NCBI GenBank assembly: GCA_031835245.1 | Contig: JAVKOQ010000021.1 | Coordinates: 289,506-353,505 of the forward strand | DNA length: 64,000 nt | Direction of reading: 5' to 3' | Source: Balamuthia mandrillaris | Taxonomy: Eukaryota; Discosea; Longamoebia; Balamuthiidae | Part shown: one piece after another, positions 22,158 to 34,582 of the stretch | Position numbering within the stretch: the first letter of the stretch is position 1 | How the letters are laid out: each line of letters starts with the position of its first letter | The notes under the pieces: generated by a model | What the model was told of the DNA's origin: nothing | What the model saw: only the letters and a program-made list of their open reading frames with translations | Database searches by the model: none | Translations under genes and position numbers: made by a program

Positions 22158-23511
22158 TCATTTCTTGTTATTCTTGTCAGCAGCAGCTTGTTTTTCCTCT
22201 TCTTCGATGCGTTCCATCGCTTCTAACTGATCTTGGTGGGCCAGCGCCTCGATGAACTCATCCAAGAGTTGACCTTCCATCATGCCGCCAATGTCGAACA
22301 AACTCTTGTTGATGCGATGATCGGTAATTCTGATAGATTCAAAATAACAAAGGTGAGAAATCCCACAATGAATGTTTTAGCAGGGAGTGTGGCTGTGAGG
22401 CTCCAATCCGCCCATCGTCCGTCCCATGGAGAATGTGTGGTGTTTTAAGAAGAAATTTCACCTACCTGTCCTGTGGATAGTTATAGGTGCGAATGCGTTC
22501 GGAACGAGCGCCGCTTCCCATTTGGCTGCGTCGGTCCGCGCTGCGCTCCTGTTGGATCCGCTGGCGCTCTTGATCATAGAGTCGTGAGCGCAGAACCTTC
22601 AATGCTTTCTCTTTGTTCTATATACAATTGACACATTAACGAAAATGGAATAAATAAAAGAAAATAAGGGAGAAAAAAACGAATGTACCTGATGTTGAGA
22701 ACGTTCATCTTGCATGCAAACCACCAGGCCGGAAGGGATGTGGGTCACTCGTACCGCACTGTCGGTGGTGTTGACGTGCTGCCCCCCGGCTCCCTTGGCC
22801 CTGTAGGTGTCTATCCGCAAATCTGAGTCCAGCAGCTTGACATCGGCCTCCTGAGCCTCTGGCAAGATGACCACCGTCATAGTGCTGGTGTGAATCCTTC
22901 CCTGAGTCTCTGTTTGTGGGACGCGTTGCACTCGGTGTACACCGCTCTCGTATTTCAGGCGACCGAAAGCTCCTGGTCCAGCAATAGCTGCACTTCCTTC
23001 CTTTTGCAATAATGAGCAGATGAAGCAAAGAAAAGATGAGAGAATGAGAAGAAAGGAAGCTAGGTGAAGCGTCAGTGTTAAAGAGAAACTTACTCTGATG
23101 CCACCGCCATCGCTCACGTTAAGAGCAAGTTCCTCGAACTTCCACTGCTTAAGGCCGGCGTAGGCCTTGTACATGTTGAATATATCCAGGGCGAAGAGCT
23201 GAGCCTCCTCCCCACCGGTGCCTGCTCGCACTTCCAGTATGGCACTCTTGCTATCGGCTAAGTCTTTGGGCAACAACTCCTCCAGCAGATCCTGCTCCAG
23301 TTCCTCCAACTCCGAGACACAGGCGGAGTGGTCCTCTTGTGCCATGGCCGCCAGGTCCTCATCTTGTTGGAAGCTAGAATCGACGAATGCTGCTTCCAGC
23401 TCTTTCACTTCCTGTTTCACCGCACATTACAACAAAAAGCACAAGAACTTTAGGCGGTGTTTCTGCTCATCGTCATCATCATAAGAAGAAGAGAAGCCAG
23501 AGCAACCAGGA

Positions 23512-23555
<44 letters not shown>

Positions 23556-24100
23556 GAGAAGAATGATGAAAGCGAAGAGATGTGGACCTGTAGCTTTTGT
23601 ACATAGCGTCCCCAAAGCTGCGCAACGGGAGCCAAACTATTCAGCTCTTTGCTGATGATGCCATACTTTTCAGGGTCGCTGGCCTGCTCTTCCAGCTGTT
23701 GCTCCAACTTCTCGTACTGGTCCTTTATCTTAGCTATCCGCAGACTTATTGTATCCGTGAGTAGGGGAGCGAAGGTTGTGAGCTTAGTTGGCCGGCCTCC
23801 GCCCTTGGCGGGGGTCGATTCGGCCGCAGATGTGGAGAACAATGATTTTCTAAGGAAGCGGCTGCTGCGTTCTTGGTGTGAGCTACAAAGTGTGGCTCTG
23901 CATGGGGGAGAGGGAGAGCGTGGAACGAAAACGATGCGAGTGGAAAAGGCTGAGGAGGATGCAAAGCAGCGGAGAAGCGGTGGGATCGTGGGGGCGGCAG
24001 GCCGCCGCCGCAAGGAAAGAAGGGAAAGGTTCCTCACTTGGTGTGCATGCCAGCCACACAAGGTTGCAACGTTTGTTCTGTTTGCCGCTCCGGTTGCCAT
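22158..24100 (-). CDS. Mitochondrial peptide chain release factor 1 (class I)
   Basis: Terminates translation at UAA/UAG in mitochondria. The start at 24100 gives a presequence rich in Arg, Ser and Ala of about 90 residues ([14 protein letters not shown]...), typical of mitochondrial import. Next come the helical domain ([20 protein letters not shown], about 23650-23750) and [18 protein letters not shown] (about 23180-23240). The anticodon-like region is [20 protein letters not shown] then [11 protein letters not shown]; the codon-reading Pro-x-Thr is PQT here, PAT in E. coli RF1. The catalytic GGQ is in [20 protein letters not shown] (about 22760-22800). It ends with [20 protein letters not shown] and a Lys-rich tail to 22158. 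Five or six exons; one intron carries a GA tract (CT in sense). Confidence 0.94.
23517..23550 (-). repeat. (GA)n microsatellite in release-factor intron
   Basis: About 34 bp of GA on the top strand, which is CT in the sense direction of the gene. Confidence 0.9.
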
Positions 24101-24487
24101 CGACGTCCAGCAAGAGCGTTACGAGCAAGTCCTTTCTTCCTTCTGCTCTCTTCTTTTTTTTTTTTTGTATTTCTTGGTGTGCACTTCTCTCCTGTCCTTT
24201 CTCCTATCTACTCCCACCCAATTCTCTCTCGACACAAGGCGTTGGCGTGGAGGAGCAGGGAGTGGCCAAAAACGATGGTTGCAAAACTGCTGCCGCACTA
24301 CCCTCTCCCTCTCTCTGTCTCTCTCTCTCTCTTCCCCGCTTGGGTCGTTGTTAGAGCAGGCCCGGACCGCACTGAGGGCAGACGCAAGAAGGTCTGCATG
24401 GGCAAGCAAGAACAAGAATGCATCGTTGAAAGCTGAGAGCAGGAAGCAACTTTATTGAAATTGTTTGGCTTGAGCTCCAAAATAGGC
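24101..24487. other. Intergenic region between Asterix and the release factor
   Basis: This 387-bp region holds CT-rich sequence on the top strand (24302-24335) and no supported exon. On the bottom strand it contains AATAAA within TTCAATAAAG near 24455-24465, a possible poly(A) signal for the Asterix gene 25-35 bp past its stop. Confidence 0.4.
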
Positions 24488-25033
24488 CTATGTGGAGGGG
24501 AAATATGAGTCTACCTAAAACCTTTCTTTTCAAACAAAGAGCAGAAAAACTGTTACGCACCATGAAGATACCCATGGTCGAAATCCTGTGAGAGAGAGAG
24601 AGAGAGAAGAAGAAGAAGAAGTAGATCAGCGTTTTTGTTTTTGGGCTCAGGAGGAGATTGGCTTAAGTGGGAGAAATACCGTACACAAAACAAGAGATGA
24701 GCTGCTTGACGTCAACTTCAGAGTACTTCATGTTGGCAACAGCGATGATGCAGCATGTAAACGAAGCTAAAGAAAAAATCCGGTACTGTTGTAGCCCCAC
24801 AACAAGCCATCAGTCATCGCACAGTTTAAAACCACCAAAAAAAGGGGGAAGGTGCTTTGTTTCGAGCAGGGGTTCGCTACCTTCATCAACAAACCAAACA
24901 GGCCCAACATCAGTGACAGCATGGAGATGTAGTCTGGGTTCTCCTCAGGGTTCCTTGTGGAAAGATTGAACTTCCGCTCCTCGGCGGGCCTGCGAGGATC
25001 CCCTCCAATCTTGCTACTCAAGCCCTTGTGCAT
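24488..25033 (-). CDS. Asterix, PAT-complex subunit (WDR83OS/UPF0139 family)
   Basis: Small ER membrane protein that with CCDC47 forms the PAT chaperone for multi-pass membrane proteins. The start at 25033 reads MHKGLSSKIGGDPRRPAEER, then NPEENPDYISMLSLMLGLFG, matching the conserved DPRRP and PDY-x-x-x-L segments. The second exon begins after ACAACAG near 24790 and reads YRIFSLASFTCCIIAVANMK, then YSEVDVKQLISCFVYG. The third exon has ISTMGIFMV. Choosing TTTAG as the last acceptor gives MVDSYFPST and a stop at 24488; the last few residues are the least sure part. The joined order and hydrophobic segments follow the human protein closely. The first intron starts at GTAGCG near 24880. Confidence 0.85.
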
Positions 25034-25477
25034 CTCTCCTTGTGTTCGTCTTCTTTCTTCTCTGTCGACAGGCCGTTTAAATGTCGACAAACAAAAACAA
25101 AAGCCGGCACCAACAAGCCTGGCTTGTGGGCAAAGGACCTGGCTTTGCACGCTGCCAACTTCCTCTTCGTATCATGGCGTTCTTTTTCTCTTTGAGTGGG
25201 ATACATAGAGTGACCCCATCCATGTCGCATCGGGTCGGTGCCACGGTTCCCGCCATTTTTTGCCCACCCTACTAGCGCCCTTTGTCGCTGCGGTTTGGCT
25301 GGCGGCAGCCCGTCCACTGCGGCTGGTATGTGGTAGTTTTGTGAGCCCACTTAGTTATCTTTTGTTCAACGGCGGCCTGTTTTTGTTGTTTGTTTGTTTG
25401 TTTTAAGAGAAAGAGGAGGAAGTAGCAGGCAGCAGGCAGCATCGAGTAGTGGCGCCACTGCTACGACGTTTCGTTCG
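25034..25477. promoter_or_regulatory. Divergent promoter region, Asterix/MSH4
   Basis: This 444-bp region lies between two divergent starts. It has TTTG repeats near 25382-25402 just before the MSH4 5' UTR. No supported exon. Confidence 0.4.
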
Positions 25478-28400
25478 ATGAGACCTTCCCACGGCGCCAA
25501 GGGCAAGGAAGCTGAGCCCAAGTACGACACTTCCTTTTCTACTTCTAGGACTCGCACGGCCAATGCATCTGCCAGAGGGACAAGTGCCAGACGAAAGGAT
25601 CCCTCCTCAGCTGTCATCATCGCCATCTCAGAAAACAGACTGAAAGAGGTAACGGTCTCCTCTACAGACTTATCCCTTTGTTGCTAAAGGCCTGTATTGG
25701 TGAAAGATTGGCATGGCAGGCATGGATCTTCATCGACCTGAGTGCTGGATGTCCCAGTTCTGCGATAACGTCGGCTACAACCTGACCGTTGCCAAGCTTT
25801 GCATTCATGACCCAATAGAGGTATATAGCATGCCCTTTCTGTTTCGCTCCTTCTTTGGAAGTCCTTCCAATCGCCTTCTTTAGGTTCTTTTGCCCAAGAC
25901 CGCGGTCGGCTCCGAGCTCAAACGCGTCATTGAGAAGAACTTTCCAGGTTAGCAAACCTTCCCGTAAATTATGATTGCTTGCGCGTACCCTTACAAAGGA
26001 CTTGAATGTGCAATGTTGTTTTCAGATACAGAAGTAGTGCTGGTTGCAAGGAAATATTTTAGTGAAACCAATGGGATGAGCTACATCAAGCAGTTTGTGT
26101 CGAAGGAGTATTCCTCAGTAGAGTTGTCTGCGGCTTCCAAGTTAAGAGCAAACATAGTTGAGTACAGTAAATATGCAACTAACTGCTTCTCTCTATTCAG
26201 ATATCTCTCTGTCGCGTCCACTGCAGCCCTTATAAAATATGTAGAGTTTATGCAAAAGATGTCGTTTGCTCCAGAGAGCATGAAGGCTAGTTTCATCGTT
26301 CTTTTTTTTCTCTCTCTGTGCTACAGAACTTGTTCTCATGTGTTCATCCACAGATCGTCTACCAGGCTGTCGAAGGAACGATGATGGTCAATTCTTTCTT
26401 AGTCTTATCGTTCTTCATTAATAGAATACTGACTCTCTCTCTCTCACACACCAGATTGATGCCCCGAGCATAGCGAACCTGGAGCTCATACGAAACCAGC
26501 GCTCCGGCAACGCCAACAACACTTTGTATGAGGTTCTAAACAATACTAAGGTTTGTTGCATTCAAGGTACATTTATCTTGACTCACATGCTCCATAGACT
26601 GCAGTTGGTGCGCGTCTGCTCAGAATTAATCTGTTACAGCCTCCTTCCAGTACGTTGCTCTCTTCCACTTGCTTTTCACTCCACAACTGACTAATAAACC
26701 CCATTTCAGATATACCCACTATCAACACGTAATGCCACCTTTTCTGTATGTTTTTTTTTGTTTGTTTTTTTTTCAACCACTCTCCGCATAAATAGGAGAT
26801 TGGATTGCGTAGAGGAGTTGATCGACAACGAGAAAATGTTTTTCAAAGTAGTGGAAGCACTGGCCCAGTTTTTGGATTTAGACAGCCTTCTGCTTCAGCT
26901 AGGTTCGTGATGTTCCCGTCTTTATTTGCACCAATGCCCCATTTAACGTCCTAAAAACAGTCAAGATCCCGAAGAATCCTACCCTCCAAACTTCGCGAGC
27001 AGCCCTCAACGGCATCATTTACCTCAAACACACCTTAAGCGCTTTGCCGAAGGTTGTCTCGGCCCTCTCTGGTTGTCACAATTCGCTCCTGAGGGCCATG
27101 CAGTCAAACCTTGGGCACCCAAGTCTTCAAGAAATTAGTGATCAGATAGCTCGCGTAGTCAATGAAGGCACTGGTTACAGTAAATCAGCGCTCCAAATGA
27201 GAACACAGGTTCACATAACAGCCTTCCTTCTTCCCTATCTTACTTACTCTGCATTCTTTTCCACTACTTTGTTTAGCAAGCATTCGCGATCAAGGTTTGC
27301 ATCCACTTTTTCTTCCTTATCTTTCAAAGCCAACTGAGGCCTTGTTTATCTGACAGCCTGGAATTAACGGACTGCTCGACGTTGCACGAAAGACTTGGAC
27401 GGAGGCCACAGAAGGTATTTCACATCGCGTATTTTCTTAGAGTTACTACTCAAACTATCATCCTCTAGATATTCACAACATAGCAAAGCACTACCGAGAT
27501 CAACTTGGTCTGGTCGCTCTCCGTCTTGAATATAACGCTCGTAGAGGATATTATTTAAGCCTGCCCATCAGCTCAGGAAAGCCCCCCTCTTGTTTCATCC
27601 AGGTTTCCAAGAAAGGGAAAAAATGGCTTTGTTCAAGCAAAGAGTTGATCTCGTACAACGCCCGATTGTCAGAAAGCATGAACGAAATTCTCCTTATGAC
27701 AGACAGGTATGTTATCTCTCTCTCTCTCTCTCTCTCTCTCATCTCGTCGTTTATTGAGCACTAACTGGTGTTACTCCTTAGGATAATCGAGGATTTGCTG
27801 CACAACATTCGGTACAGCTTGGACAAATGTTTTGTAATGTTGCGCTAATTCTTTATCAGCAAGCACATAGGGTGCCTGTTCAAAGTGAGCGAGTCAATTG
27901 CTCTATTGGACATGCTTGCTTCTTTTGCTACGTATGTGAGCGTGAGCCAAACATGCGGTAAGTCGTGGAATTGCTGTTTGTAAGGCATATCCCTGATTCC
28001 ATTTTATAGTACGACCAGAGTTCACCGATTCAGGTCCACTGGCAATAAAGCAAGGCCGTCATCCTATTGCTGAGAAGATATACTCAGACCCGTTCATTCC
28101 AGTACGCCCTTCCTTCCTCATATTCTTCAAGCATCCATTTCATCACGACTTTCTTGTTATAGAATGATTCCTATATGACGGAGGCTTCGAACGTAGCAAT
28201 CGTGACCGGACCCAACATGGTAATGCAAAGATTTCAAACTCCCTAACGGTTAATGCAAAATTTTTCGATAACCGTTGATTTGTTTTGTTCTTGTGCAGTC
28301 AGGGAAATCGACATACCTCCGGCAAGTTGCCCTGTTGACTGTTGTAGCACACATTGGTATATAATTGCTGTCTGTCTTTTTCTTCTCGTCATAACCTTGG

Positions 28401-29984
28401 CGAACAGGGTGTTACGTGCCTGCAAGCTTTGCTTCCTTTAGGCTTGTGGATCGATTATTCACGAGAATAGGCACCGGAGATAATATGGAAACTAACAGCA
28501 GGCATGTTGCATCCTTCATATGAAATATATCACTCTTACACTCGCTCTCTCTCTCTCTCTCTCTCTCTCGCTCTCTCTCTCTCTCTCGCTCTCTCTCTCT
28601 CGCTCTCGCTCTCGCTCTCGCTCTCGCTCTCGCTCTCGCTCTCGCTCTCGCTCTCGCTCTCGCTCTCGCTCGCATACAGCACATTCATGGTGGAAATGAG
28701 AGAAACAGCTTTTGTTGTGCAGGTACAGCATCTGATGTAGCATTTTGTTTGCCCGTTTCTTTGAGAGTTGCTAATACCATCCGCTCTTTTTTTTTTTTTC
28801 AAAAGAATGCCACTGACAGAAGGTACTCTATTCTTCGTTTCCCTACATTTTGGTTTTATGCTAACAAGTTGGCACAAGCTTGATCATAGTGGATGAATTA
28901 GGACGAGCCACAACCTACCTCGATGGATTGTCCATTGCTTGGTAATCTCACTTATACTTGAAAGCCACTCAACTTGAGTAACCATGTCATTTTTCCCGCC
29001 ATACACATGAAGGGCGGTGAGCGAGTATTTGCTGTCAATGGAATGCTATGCCATCATTGCCACCCACTTTAATGTGCTTACCGGGTTGGCCTCCCTCTAT
29101 CCCAACGTCAAGAACTACCACCTGCAAGTGGAGCACACTCCCACCCACCCAAAGTTCATGTACACTCTTGTGGAAGGACCGACAAACGAAAATAAGTGCG
29201 TATTAATAGAATGGCACAATGTTAATGCTCGCTATCTTCTAACTTTGTTGTAATATGTATAAGGTACGGTATCGAAATGGCGAGGATAGCAGGGTTGCCA
29301 ACAGAAGTCATTTCGATGGCCAAAGCTATGCAGGGCACTCTTGAGAAGAACAACCTCAACTTTCATCACTCAGAAGCTGCATCACAGGACGCTCAAACTA
29401 CGTTTCAGTTAGCGCAGAGGCTTCTTCATCTCAAAACATCCACTTTGGTTCGTTACTAAGTGTCTCTTCGCTCGCTGTACAAGCAGACCAAGCTAACAAA
29501 CCACCCAAAAGGACGCAGAGCTTTTGAGGAAATACTTGCAAGACCTGAAGAACCGCTTTGTGAACTCGGCATCTATGACGGCCTCCATCCGTTCGCCCAC
29601 AATCTGCAACAGCCTGCCCGATGTCGATGCTGATGTTGGCAATGATGATGGAGGCAAAGCAACGGGTAAGCTAGTCGCGGAGGAGTAGGTGATGATGGTT
29701 GCCGTGATGCAGCACGGGCTGGCAAAGCTGTTTTTGGTGCTTTGGTGGGATTGAGGAAACCCCCCTGTTTGAAATGCGTCCCTGCTATTATGGGTGCGGA
29801 ACGGGTGGCCACGGAGGAAGAATGCATCTTCTGTGCGCTGCCCGCTGTTGCCTGGACACACGGTCGCGCCACCCCAGCCTTGCCCGAGTCACTTTGCCAA
29901 ATAGCCCTCCTCGTCGAAGTCGCGGCAAACAAAAAGGAAGAAAAAAGAAGAAAGGAGAATAAGAAAGGCCGCCAACAAAAATAG
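25478..29984 (+). CDS. MSH4: MutS homologue MSH4 (meiotic crossover factor)
   Basis: With MSH5 this family forms a clamp that stabilises meiotic recombination intermediates. About 18 exons run from ATG 25478 (MRPSHGAKGKEAE). There is no N-terminal mismatch-binding domain I, as expected for MSH4. The connector/core follow (SEL-like and RAALNGIIYLKHTLSALPKV at about 27000-27060, GYYLSLPI at 27545). The ATPase has Walker A split by an intron (GPNM at about 28210-28220 / SGKSTYLRQVALLTVVAHIG at 28300 onward). Walker B is VDELGRATTYLDGLSIAWAV (about 28890-28950), with Ala at the position seen in plant MSH4. Then ATHFNVLTGLASLYPNVKNY and YGIEMARIAGLPTEVISMAK. If intron 29666-29712 (GTAAGC...TGCAG) is spliced, the protein gains a C-terminal extension with two CxxC pairs (CLKC, CIFC) and a basic tail to TAG at 29982-29984. 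Unspliced, it stops at 29688. Confidence 0.92.
28541..28676 (+). repeat. (CT)n then (CTCGCT)n array in MSH4 intron
   Basis: CT dinucleotides pass into a CTCGCT hexamer array (about 28601-28672) between the exon ending AACAGCAG and the one starting CACATTCATGG. The repeat is on the sense strand. Confidence 0.95.
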
Positions 29985-30683
29985 TTTCTTTTTGTTTTTT
30001 GTAGCCTCTCTCTCCCTCTCTCCGGTTGTTTTTTTTTTTTTTGGGCTGGTGGAATCGCCGCAGGTGAGAGGTTCCACCTAACCTTTCGGAACTTGTCGGC
30101 GAAAGAGGGGGATTTGTCGGTTGGTTTGAGAGAGAGGGGAAAACACTACACAACACAACAATTCAAAATCCAACCAACCAACCAAAGCCGTCCCCCACGC
30201 ATAACTCCCTGCACCTGCTTCTTGGAAGAAACTTGGCTGAAAACGACAAACGGTGAGCGAAAGAAGACGGTATGTTGGCTTGTATGTTTTTTGGTGTATT
30301 GTATTTTTTTTATTTTAAACAGTGGGTGTTTGGTGGAGAAGCGGCGGAAGTTCCAGAAGAAGGCTTGGAAAAAAAATATCTCTGTCCAGCGCATAGGCAG
30401 CGCATATTTGAATTTGAAGATTGAACAACAACAATCATTTCGACGGAATAAGAGGAGGAGTGTGTCTCATCGAACGTAAAAGTAAGCTTTTCTGCTGCTG
30501 ACTTTGACCAAAAGTACTCTCCCAAACAGTTACATCGGATTTTTGCAAGTTGATCACATTTTTGCTTGCTGGATGTGAAATATTTGGCGTGTGCCTGCTA
30601 CTTTGAAGGAGAGAATACCCCCAACGCTTTGCAAGCACACCACAAACGAACGGGCTTTGAAAGAAGTTGTTTTGCTTTGTTAA
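29985..30683. other. Intergenic region upstream of the WNK kinase
   Basis: About 700 bp with several T/A runs (T run 30029-30040), an AACCAACCAACCAA repeat near 30168-30182, and no protein-like exon I can support. Likely promoter and 5' UTR of the kinase, perhaps with a 5' UTR intron. Confidence 0.35.
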
Positions 30684-30865
30684 ATGGAAGACCATGACAC
30701 GCCTCAGGAGACTGATGCTAGTGGAAGATACATTCGCTTTGGGGAGCTACTGGGCGCTGGCGCCGCCAAGACAGTATATCCTGATTTTCTTTTGCTTCCC
30801 TTATGCTACTCCTCCCTCTTCGCTCCCTGCCTCTCTCTGTGTCTCTGTGTCTCTGTCTCTCTGTG

Positions 30866-30922
<57 letters not shown>

Positions 30923-30923
30923 G

Positions 30924-30973
<50 letters not shown>

Positions 30974-32073
30974 CTCACTCTTCTCGCTCTTTCCTCCTCT
31001 TTTCTCTTCTTCTTGTTCTTTCTTCTCCTCCCATTGTCTGCTTCTCCTTTCCGTCGAAAAAGTATTTTGTATAAAACCTTGACTCTACCGCACTTATAAA
31101 GCCATAGACAGAGATGAAGGCATAGAAGTTGCCTGGAATCAAATGAAACTTGACCGCTCAGCGGTGGACTTTAAAAAGCTCTACAGCGAAGTGGAGATCT
31201 TGAAGAGTTTACACCATCCTCACATCATCGAGTTTTATCACGCTTGGGTTGACGAAAAGAAAGCTCAATTGGTGTTCATAACAGAGTGTATGACCTCTGG
31301 CAGCCTTAAAGAGTATGTTTTGTCCCTCTCTCTCTTCTCCGTGTTTAACACGTTCTTCTATATCTGTTCCAATCAGCTTCATTCGGAAGGCAAAGAGCGT
31401 GAAGCTGAAAGTAATTAAGAGCTGGTGCATCCAGATACTGGATGGCCTTGTATACCTACACACTCGAAACCCGCCTATCATTCATAGGGACATCAAGTGT
31501 GACAACATATTCATCAATGGCAGTCGAGGAGAGCTGAAGATAGGGGACCTTGGGCTTGCCACCGTTAAAAGGAGAAATAATGCTTACAGCGTCATTGGTA
31601 CCCCTTTTTTGCAGTTATAGTTCCTATTGTTGAGGTTACTAACAGTTCATATTTATGGGAACAAGGAACTCCCGAGTTTATGGCCCCCGAGTTTTATGAG
31701 GAGCGCTACAGCGAGAAAGTTGATATTTGGGCGTTCGGTTTGTGTGTACTGGAGATGGTAACTCAAGAGTATCCCTATTCCGAATGCGAGAATGCAGCAC
31801 AAGTATTCAAGAAAGTTTCGTCGGTAAACTATTTCTTCTTTCTCGTTTGGATGTTTGAGTTACAATCTAACTCTGATACAAAAAGGGAGCCAAGCCTGAC
31901 TCATTAAATAAGATAAAAGATCCCGAGGTGCTCGAGTTTCTCAACTTATGCTTGGAAACAGATCCTAGCAAACGCCCTTCTGCTGTGGAGCTTCGTCATT
32001 CCTCTTTCTTTTCGGAGGAGTCCATGAATTCGGATAACTCTAATAGAGCTGTTGAACTCTGTACCTATTCTAT

Positions 32074-32116
<43 letters not shown>

Positions 32117-34417
32117 TCTCCCTCCCTCTCTTCCTCCCTCTCTCTCCCTCTCTCTCTCCTTCTCTCTCTTCTCTCTCTTTTCTCTCTTCTCTCTCTTCTC
32201 TCTCTTCTCTTCTCTCTTCTCTCTCTTCTCTCTCTCTCTCTCTCAGGTTTTTGTGATAATTCTTAACCTTTTGTATCGGAGTTGGGGGACCTCCAAGCTC
32301 GTTTGCAAGTGTTATCAAACGGCCATCCGGGCCTCTTGTACGACACGACTTTGTGGTGGACGATCTTGCACCTGAGAAATCAACGATGATCGAGATGCTC
32401 CCACAGCGAGAGCAGATAGCGTCCTTTTACGATCGCCCACAGATATTCAAGGTGCGAATACCGGGAGAAGAAAGCCCGGAAGAGGTCACCCATATCCCTT
32501 TGGTGGAATTACCTCTCTCCTCGTCGCCCTCCTCTCCCGCACAGCTCTCCAGTTCACCAACAACTGGTGGTTTTTCGGTTCTTTCTACTATTGTTCCTCC
32601 TTCAAACAGTAGTAACAGCCTGCCCACCACCGCTCGCTCCACTGGGGATGACATTGCTCCTGTAACAGCAAAGAGAGATGAGGAATTTCCTGAAGGGCTA
32701 GAGCTCATATCCCAACTTCTCGCCCCGTCACTACCGGAGTCCGTCCCCAAAGAGGACAGCCAAGACACTTCTTCTGAGTGCAGCACTGGTTCTGATGCAC
32801 ACTCAGACAGAGTGGAAGTACTGCTTGTGCACATGGGAGAAAGCGAGACGGTTAGGTTTAAGCTCAAACTGCACGTGAGAGGTTTGATCTTTCTAAAATA
32901 TTATTGCAATCATACCTTGCATACTGAATAATCCTTGCAGGAGAATGGCAAGACCTCCTGTTCGACTTTAACCTGAAACAAGACACAGCAGCGGACGTAG
33001 CTGCAGAGATGGGAAAGGAATTCCTTTTGACAGCAGAGTTTCAAGAGGAGATTGCACTTCACATTCAAGAAAAAGGTTTTTTTTCCCGGTTTGATGCCTC
33101 TGTTTGATGCGCGACTCATCTGCATTGTTTTTTGGTACAGTGGATGAGGCGTTGATGGCACGAACTCCTCGTAGCCCAACCCTGGATTCCTCCCCAAAAG
33201 AAGGTACAGCGGCTGAGCAATGGGTGGAACCAGCGCCTTCAACGGATAGATCCATTGCAGGTGTTGTGGGTAGTAGTGCAGCCATAGAAATCCCTCGTCT
33301 TGCCACCACATTCGATGAGCAACGCAGGGCTGTGATCGCACCCAAAACGGCGAAGATTGCAACGTCACCTCGTCGATCCTCCACAACCAGCCTCAACGAG
33401 CGACTCAAGCGACATTACCAACGTACAGATGAAGAAGCGCAAGGCAGTGGGGGAGCGGAACTGATCTCTTCTCGTCGGCACTCTGCTGAACTCTCCCAAA
33501 AAAGAGTATCCCTTGTTTTGGACTCTACGGATGGTTTCGACAAAGAGGAAGGTCCTTACAGCTGGGCCGACTTTAGCGACGAGAGAGTCTCCACCCGCAA
33601 GAATAGTGCTACGTATAATGGGAACCACTTCAATGGGACTGCCACCATTACCGCTTCCTCCGTTAGCTCTTTTACTCCACAGTTTGACCTCGGCGAGGAG
33701 TCCAACTTTGAGGAAATGGAGAAACGTCACCTCACCGAGAGACTAAATCTTCACAGCCAATTGGAACGGGAGCTAACCGAGTTAGAAGAACGCCAAGCCC
33801 AAATGCGCAGGCAATTGGAGGAACAGCTGGAGGAAGAGCGTCGTCGAGTCATCAGTCAACAAAACGAAGCCCGACAGCGGCTGGAGCGACTCCACCAGCA
33901 AGAAACCAACAACCTCCAACAACGCAGGCACCAACAACTGGATATGTTGCGATCTCGCATCGGATCTGTGCCGGAACCCGTATCCTCCGGTTCTTCAATG
34001 TTTGTTTCCTCTTTCTCCGCTCCAACAACCACTACCGCACCTTCAGCAGCATCAACTACCATCAATACCACCACAACCACTTCGACTACCACCACAACCG
34101 CCAACAGCAACACCAACATCAATACCAATGCCACCACAACCAACAAGCCGGCTTCCTCATTCAACGAATTATTTATGAAGTCTTTGGAAGGCTTCGCTGA
34201 GTCCTCTCATTCCCGTAAAATGGCAATGCCGACGGCAGCATCTCCCTCCTCCTGCTCATCTCCCTCCCTCTTTGCCCTTTCCTCCACCAACAGCAATAAT
34301 AACAACCTAAGAAAAAGCGGACCTTCGTCTACGCCCTCCTCCCCACCTCTCACCCGTTCCACCAACACCAACATCAATGCCATTAGCGGCGATTATCCTC
34401 TCCTACAGTTTCTTTAG
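30684..34417 (+). CDS. WNK-family serine/threonine kinase
   Basis: Starts at 30684 ([20 protein letters not shown]). The glycine loop reads [17 protein letters not shown] (across an intron), then [10 protein letters not shown]. As in WNKs, the usual beta-3 Lys of VAxK is absent (Asn here; Cys in animal WNKs) and a Lys lies in the glycine loop. Further motifs are [48 protein letters not shown] (HRD), KIGDLGLAT (DLG), [20 protein letters not shown] and [20 protein letters not shown]. After the kinase, a region near 32820-33070 ([40 protein letters not shown]) looks like the WNK autoinhibitory/PF2-type domain. A Ser-rich region, a coiled coil (33720-33950, [20 protein letters not shown]) and Thr/Asn/Ser-rich low-complexity follow to 34417. 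WNKs control ion transport via OSR1/SPAK kinases. Introns have large CT tracts. Confidence 0.92.
30866..30970 (+). repeat. (CT)n/(CTGTCT)n microsatellite in WNK intron 1
   Basis: CT repeats with interspersed GT units run over about 105 bp, on the sense strand, between the exon ending GCCAAGACAGTAT and the exon starting near 31095. Confidence 0.9.
32079..32246 (+). repeat. (CT)n/(CTCTT)n tract in WNK intron
   Basis: About 165 bp of CT and CTCTT/CCCTCT units end at TCTCAG, a probable acceptor, in the intron following NSNRAV. Confidence 0.9.
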
Positions 34418-34582
34418 CGGAACATATTCCTTGCTTTTCCACTTGTTTTGTATACAAAAAAAAAAGTGTCGTCCTGATATTTTGCTTAAGAGGCAGGGAT
34501 GTGGTGGCGATGGGCGGGCGATTCAAAGCGTCATAGTCCCGTCGCTCGACCACACTCTCTGGTGTGAGATATGAAGCGTTGA

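Noticed and set aside
28412-28877. Ala-Arg and Ser-Glu repeat frames
   Set aside because: CTCGCT array in an MSH4 intron between two well-defined exons.
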